Assembly: GCA_017893485.1 (NCBI GenBank)
Contig: CM030362.1
Location: forward strand, 258,420,244 to 258,484,243
Reading direction: 5' to 3'
Source: Hemerocallis citrina
Lineage: Eukaryota > Streptophyta > Magnoliopsida > Asparagales > Asphodelaceae
DNA: 64,000 nucleotides
Shown here: positions 60,092 through 64,000 of the stretch, in pieces
Numbering within the stretch: the first letter of the stretch is position 1
Layout of the letters: the number at the start of each line of letters is the position of its first letter
Translations under genes and position numbers: made by a program
Notes under the pieces: model-generated
Seen by the model: the letters and a program-made list of their open reading frames with translations, nothing else
Told to the model about the DNA's origin: nothing
The model's database searches: none

Positions 60092-60255
60092 AAATAAATG
60101 AAGGAGTTTTTTTGGATGGGGGATATTTGAATTTGAGTTTTAGAGGGAAACTTTGGAGGGAAAAATGTGTTTTGTGAGGTTAGATCTGGACCTTTGATTT
60201 TAGGGAGATTGAAGGAGAGCCACTTGATAGCTTTCTTTGTGTTTTATTATATAGA
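59305..60255 (-). mobile_element. Non-autonomous Helitron in element A right LTR
   Basis: Minus strand: host A, then TCTATATAATAAAACAC..., then a 20-bp near-perfect palindrome (CCGTAGGCACGTGCCCACGG, plus-strand 59315-59334), then 6 bp and CTAG, then host T. This is the full Helitron signature: TC start, 3' hairpin, CTRR end, A|T insertion, no TSD. The left LTR of element A has the same flanks without it, so the insertion is confirmed by comparison within the window. Its centre has an internal ~320-bp duplication (about 59590-59904 and 59905-60229) and GA runs. No Rep/helicase. Confidence 0.8.
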
Positions 60256-60317
60256 TATATATATTAAATCAAATAGTGAAATGCATATAAAATTGAGCAT
60301 GTTCGGGCTTAAAACAA

Positions 60318-60357
<40 letters not shown>

Positions 60358-60639
60358 GTAATCATAAGAATACTGATAATAATAACAATAATAATACTAA
60401 TAATATTAACAAATAATGATATGCAACAAAACAGGATCTGAGTTTAACAATTTTATTAAATTAATAACATAAATTGTCGATAAATTAAAAATAGAAAATA
60501 AAGTTAATTTATACTATTATTTGAAAAAGATTTTAATAGAAGGTCCAAATCGAGTTAAAACAAAAGTAAATTTACAAAAAATCAAATTATAGAAAATACA
60601 CAGAAAATACTAATTGTCGGGAGTGGGGGTTACAATTCA

Positions 60640-61378
60640 TAATTTCTGAAATTTGTTGCTCTTATCAACCGGCCTTTTCTGGAACACTCATTGACTTTCT
60701 CAAAAATATTCATCCCTTGCAACTCTGAAACTGTAACTTTGTCTTCGTCACCATAAAGATCGTATATTAGCATATCTTGGCTGGATGAAGGCTCATTGAA
60801 CTCCAGTAGAGACTTCCTTAACTTAGTAACGTCGACATGAACATTTGCTATAGTAAATAGTGACTTTCCTGATGAACACGGCTTTAGGTTGATCACTAAG
60901 AGGAAGCTTTGGATATGAGGATATCTTATAACTATCCCAAGTGAATAAGAAGGCATTCGCCTTGCAAAAATACTTCACCCCTACATCAACCTGCCAAGGC
61001 GTTTCACAAAAAAAAAAAAAAAAGACATGCATCCATCTCCACAACATTGCATAAAATATCAGCTTTATAATGCTTACCAAAAGAAAGAATGACCTTACAG
61101 ATTTGTGAGACTTGAATTGCACGCCCCTTCTTGATCCAGCCGATGCTAAATGGAGATGAATGAGGTTCTATTTCTAACTTCAGATATTCAACAATATCGT
61201 TGGATACCATATTCTCATTGCAGCCATTATCGATAATAATACTGCATAAATGACCACCGATTCAGCAACGTGAATGAAAGATGTTTTGTCTCTGACAATC
61301 TTCTTGCTTTGGAGCAAACAACATGCATCACACTATACCACTGAATCCTTCTTCTAAAGCTTCTGATGCTACCTCCAA
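60640..61378 (-). pseudogene. Element E protease and spacer, broken
   Basis: Minus-strand text in shifting frames includes MVSNDIVEYLKLEIEPHSSP, IGWIKKGRAIQVSQICKV, LSFGKHYKADILCNVVEMDA and PWQVDVGVKY. These are the chromovirus retropepsin region around the ...LGRPWQ block. It is followed by spacer text (NLKPCSSGKSLFTIANVHVD) that leads toward RT. The LGR residues before PWQ are lost in an A-run (about 61008-61023). Element A splits the coding text at 60639, and the RT start resumes at 18493. Confidence 0.75.
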
Positions 61379-62482
61379 CTATGCATCTACGTCCTCATAT
61401 ACTGGTCCATCTACTCCATTGACCATATTAGCATACCTCTTGGGACACATGTTCGACCAATGATGTGCTTCTCCACACCTGTTACATTTATCTGGTGCCA
61501 GACAGGCATATGGATTTGGATTTTTAGGAGGTTGGCAAGGTGGGGGATCTATCGTCGGTTTTCTTGTCGTTTTGCTCATGTCTCCATCAGTGGTGTTATT
61601 GGAGGGTTGATTATTTTGCTTTGCTAAACTTGATACTTGTTGATCTTCCTTGCCCTGATCTCCCCGGTTACTATAGAAAGAATTAGATTGCCGATTCAAT
61701 AACTTTTCAAGATGCAATTGTATTATGTCCTCGTTGATGTTCCAAACAGTCTGTTGTGCCATGCAGTCTTGAATTGCATGCTTCAACCCATTGGTATAAC
61801 GTTCTACTAGTTGCTCATCTGTCTTTGAAATATTACAGCGAGATTGGAATCTAAGGAATTCATTGCTATAATCGGTGATGAAATGGTTACCTTGAGTGCA
61901 ATTCTGATACTTTTGATACATCATCTGCAAGTGATTCAAAGGGAGTAACCTCTACTGCAAAAGATCCTTCATGTGTCGCAAAAAATGAACAGGTGGCTCT
62001 CCACGATATCGCCTTAAGCCCTGTATGTTAGACCCCCAAGCCGGAGCGCCTTCCTTCAACTTGTAAGAAACTAACTTCACATTCTTTTCCTCTACCACGC
62101 CCATCAGTTCAAAGAACTGCTCCACTTCATACTCCCAATCGTAGTAACCTTCCACGTCTACACTGCTATGGAACGTCGGAATATCTACTTTGATGCGGTA
62201 GTCGTCATTGCGGTAAGGTGGATAAGGGGTATGATGTTGAATGGAATATTGATGGCGAGGATATTCTTCATTAGGGAATTCTATAGAGTTGTTATTAGGT
62301 CTATCAAAATCCCAGCCATCGGATGGTGCACTTCGCTCTTCGTGTGGTCGACAAGATAAAGGTTGATCAAGCCTTGAAGCAAACAAGTTGTCAAACTTTG
62401 CGCGAGTATGGCCTTCCAGCGCTTTGAACTCCATAAGATTCCTACGAAAGTTGTCATTGATCCCTCTTTGCAGATCCCTCAT
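61379..62482 (-). pseudogene. Element E gag, one in-frame stop
   Basis: Two open stretches (62482-61952 and 61939-61379) are in the same frame, separated by a TAG and four codons. So the gag is nearly complete, about 365 codons. It has the chromovirus gag core (VDIPTFHSSVDVEGYYDWEY, FFELMGVVEEKNVKLVSYKL, YTNGLKHAIQDCMAQQ) and a zinc knuckle CNRCGEAHHWSNMC (CX2CX4HX4C) near the C-terminus. Gag would form the particle. The primer-binding site lies about 120 bp upstream. It is the best-kept coding region in the window. Confidence 0.85.
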
Positions 62483-62599
62483 GCTACGCAGAAACTCTCA
62501 TCTTGTTAACGGCTTTCGGAGATCATCACGATCACCGTTGAAAGGGCCATCGTCTTCATGGCTGTAGTTGACACATGACATCCCTAGTAATGATTCTTG

Positions 62600-62616
62600 G
62601 GCTCTCATACCAAGAT
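62600..62616 (-). other. Primer-binding site of element E
   Basis: The minus strand reads TTGGTATGAGAGCCCAAG, 4-5 bp after the LTR end. It resembles the initiator-methionine tRNA complement TGGTATCAGAGC with changes. Confidence 0.65.
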
Positions 62617-62620
62617 AGAT

Positions 62621-63114
62621 TGTTTGTTTGATCTCGTACAAGCTTCCGAGCCTTAAAAAAATAGGAGTTTTCTTGCGCACGAGAAAGATAAATTGAAGAA
62701 AAACTCTCGTTTTATAATTTAATTAATAATGAAAGATAATAATAATACATGATAACTCCTAATGCCAATAAGTAGGTAAACTAAACTTGCGAAGAAAAAA
62801 AATAAATAAACCTAATCCTTAAGGAAAGAAATAACCGAAAATATCCCTAAACGAGGAAAGCATAAAATATATAATATTTCAGGTACAAAAAGATGTCAAT
62901 AATTCACCCGAAAGATGTTAAATCTGCCCAAACTAAATGTGGCGGTTTGCTTGCAGTAGACCTCGCGGTTGACAACCAATAACCCAATCTGAGTTAAGAG
63001 AGTTCTGTGGTTGACCGCCAATGCGCAATCTGAGTCAGAGGGTTTTGATGCTCTTGAGGTCAACCGACCGGTTGACCGCCGCTACTGTTGTTGCTACTTA
63101 TGTGCTCCGCATCA
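62621..63114 (-). repeat. Element E right (5') LTR
   Basis: 494 bp, TGTTTGTTTGATCTCG..CTCCGCATCA on the plus strand. It is the pair of 16805-18039, with visible divergence. Confidence 0.85.
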
Positions 63115-63858
63115 AAATCTTACTTGTATCAAGTTGCAGTTGGCTATTCCAAAAACAGAAGAAACAAGAAATAAAAGTGAAGCCCATAGCCTATAAGAAT
63201 TAGTTGTTAACAGCTACAAATGAGGAAGTTCTCCTTTTCAATACAAAATTTTCTATAATTAAAAAAATTAGAATATAGATATAATAATTTGGAAAGCTTA
63301 TTTTTAAAAAGTATTAAGGGATTCTAAGAATTCAAATATCACACTCTTTCTTGTCTAAAGGTTGATGTCAAAGAAACAAATATAAGAAATTAAATTAATT
63401 CAACCAAAGAAGAACTTTTTAAATATCAATCGTGCACGAGTGTTATATACTTGAGGAAGAAATACAAGATATGAAATCATTTTCATTGAGCATGTATTCA
63501 AAAGTAACAAGTGCATACTTGAATATAGGAACATGAAAAATTTGCATGTGCAAATGGCCCAAAATTTGTAGCTTTGACAAGATATTTGAGATTTTGAGGA
63601 ACAAGAACATTAATTTTCATTGATTGAAAAAACTGGTATATGAATTAGTATACATCTTAATCTCCATTACCTGCAATGAGGGAAAACCCGAAAATTTCTG
63701 CACCTCATCATCTATTCATTGTTTAAAATGTAACATAGAACAAAACTGACGAAAACAACAATCTAATTCTACAAAAACTGCACAGAAACTCTGTAGATCT
63801 TATACTACAGTGAAAAATTTGGGGAATATTTTTTAAGTGATACAAAAATGTGATCAAG
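63115..63858. other. AT-rich flank; possible 3' UTR of the edge gene
   Basis: There is no element end or gene. The part adjoining 63859 may be the 3' untranslated region of the minus-strand gene at the window edge. No other signal is seen. Confidence 0.4.
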
Positions 63859-64000
63859 TTATTGCTCTTCACCGGTCCAGTAAGTCTTAGTAGCCACAAG
63901 GATCTTCTCAGGGTTGAAGGGTCCACTTTCATGATCAATAATATGGCCCGTCCATCTCATCCCCTCGATTGTCCCCTTAACCTTAGTAAGTACATCAGCA
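63859..64000 (-). CDS. 3'-terminal exon of an unidentified gene, partial
   Basis: The minus strand reads open from the window edge for 46 codons to TAA at 63859-63861. It includes [20 protein letters not shown] and ends [10 protein letters not shown]. Composition is balanced and protein-like, unlike the AT-rich surroundings, and the frame runs off the edge. I do not recognise the family. It could also be an exon of a pseudogene. It lies outside the nested elements, so it is the best host-gene candidate in the window. Confidence 0.5.
   Translation of the reverse strand, partial: ADVLTKVKGTIEGMRWTGHIIDHESGPFNPEKILVATKTYWTGEEQ

Larger units (their letters stand above)
18499..60634 (-). mobile_element. 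Element A: non-autonomous Tekay/Del-like LTR element
   Basis: Outer ends are TGTCACGCCCCGCTTCCC and GGGGGTTACA, flanked by ATTCA at 18494-18498 and 60635-60639. The inner LTR borders are 55679 and 56434. On the minus strand the interior starts with a TGGTATTAGAGTCC site, a decayed initiator-methionine primer-binding site. It ends with an AATTTCGAGG..ACGAAATTTTG..AAGG segment next to the LTR, as seen at the 3' end of Tekay/Del chromoviruses. Only about 754 bp lies between the LTRs and it has no gag or pol, so this is a large-LTR derivative that would need proteins from elsewhere. Confidence 0.85.
56434..60634 (-). repeat. Element A right (5') LTR with Helitron insertion
   Basis: It starts TGTCATGCCCCGC and ends GGGGGTTACA. 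Without the Helitron (59305-60255) it is about 3250 bp, matching the left LTR. It has a CATA/TA microsatellite at 59201-59304 and a short TAA run near 60322-60355. Confidence 0.85.
16805..63114 (-). mobile_element. Element E: degenerate Ty3/gypsy chromovirus hosting the nest
   Basis: The two LTRs (16805-18039 and 62621-63114) share TGTTTG(C/T)TTGATCTC at one end and CTCCGCATCA at the other. On the minus strand the order is LTR, a primer-binding-like TTGGTATGAGAGCC (about 62600-62615), gag, protease, then after element A an RT fragment and an integrase C-terminus, then LTR. Gag style (KVDIPTFHSSVDVEG) and protease-spacer text point to a chromovirus, perhaps CRM- or Reina-like; lineage is not certain. 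Most of RT, RNase H and integrase is deleted. I find no clean TSD. Confidence 0.75.

Noticed and set aside
61008..61023. A-run as a possible poly-A tail of a retrotransposed sequence
   Set aside because: It lies inside the protease text of element E, with coding similarity on both sides.

Overview
The window is a block of repetitive DNA from a flowering plant. The evidence is the repeat families: Ty3/gypsy chromovirus and Tat-type LTR retrotransposons, a Ty1/copia-like solo LTR, an RTE-type LINE, a CACTA transposon, Helitrons and a PIF/Harbinger-like MITE. A captured fragment also resembles the plant VPS3-type vacuolar sorting gene. A eudicot is likely but I cannot name the species. No intact host gene is visible. 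The only probable host coding sequence is a 3'-terminal exon cut by the right window edge (63859-64000, minus strand).

Left third (1-16804). Positions 1-110 are the end of a Tat-type LTR. About 111-8650 is AT-rich, LTR-like debris with short tandem repeats, a foldback element (3023-4232) and two poly-C tracts. A broken RTE LINE lies at about 8660-10662. A 4.1-kb non-autonomous CACTA element (10815-14957, TSD GTG) carries three exons of a VPS3-like gene in antisense orientation. One of these exons is split by a 697-bp MITE (TSD TAA) that is packed with hairpin repeats. Two Helitrons sit head to tail at 15063-16117.

Centre and right (16805-63114) is one nest of elements. Element E is a minus-strand Ty3 chromovirus with LTRs 16805-18039 and 62621-63114. 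Its left LTR holds a copia-like solo LTR, F (16940-17666). Its pol is split by element A (18499-60634, TSD ATTCA), a non-autonomous Tekay/Del-like element with 3.2-kb LTRs and about 0.75 kb of interior. A's left LTR contains element B (21445-55419, TSD ATAAT), a degenerate Tat-lineage element with gag, protease, RT, two RNase H domains, integrase and an antisense gene. B's pol is interrupted twice: by solo LTR G (24764-27452, TSD CCAAA) and by element C (29803-46846, TSD CCCAA/CTCAA), another Tekay-like derivative. C's left LTR contains element D (32996-42594, TSD GATAC), a gag-only Tat-like element. A's right LTR carries a third Helitron (59305-60255) that is absent from the left LTR. The order of insertion is therefore E, then A, then B, then G and C, then D.

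Nothing here looks like a functioning operon or defence system, and the autonomous-type coding regions are all broken. The points most worth following up are the antisense gene in B with its own TATA box between two repeat arrays of shared ancestry, the Helitron dimer, the CACTA gene capture, the hairpin-array MITE, and element D with a roughly 24-copy array and clustered G-boxes. All boundaries were read by eye from terminal motifs and target-site duplications (TSDs).
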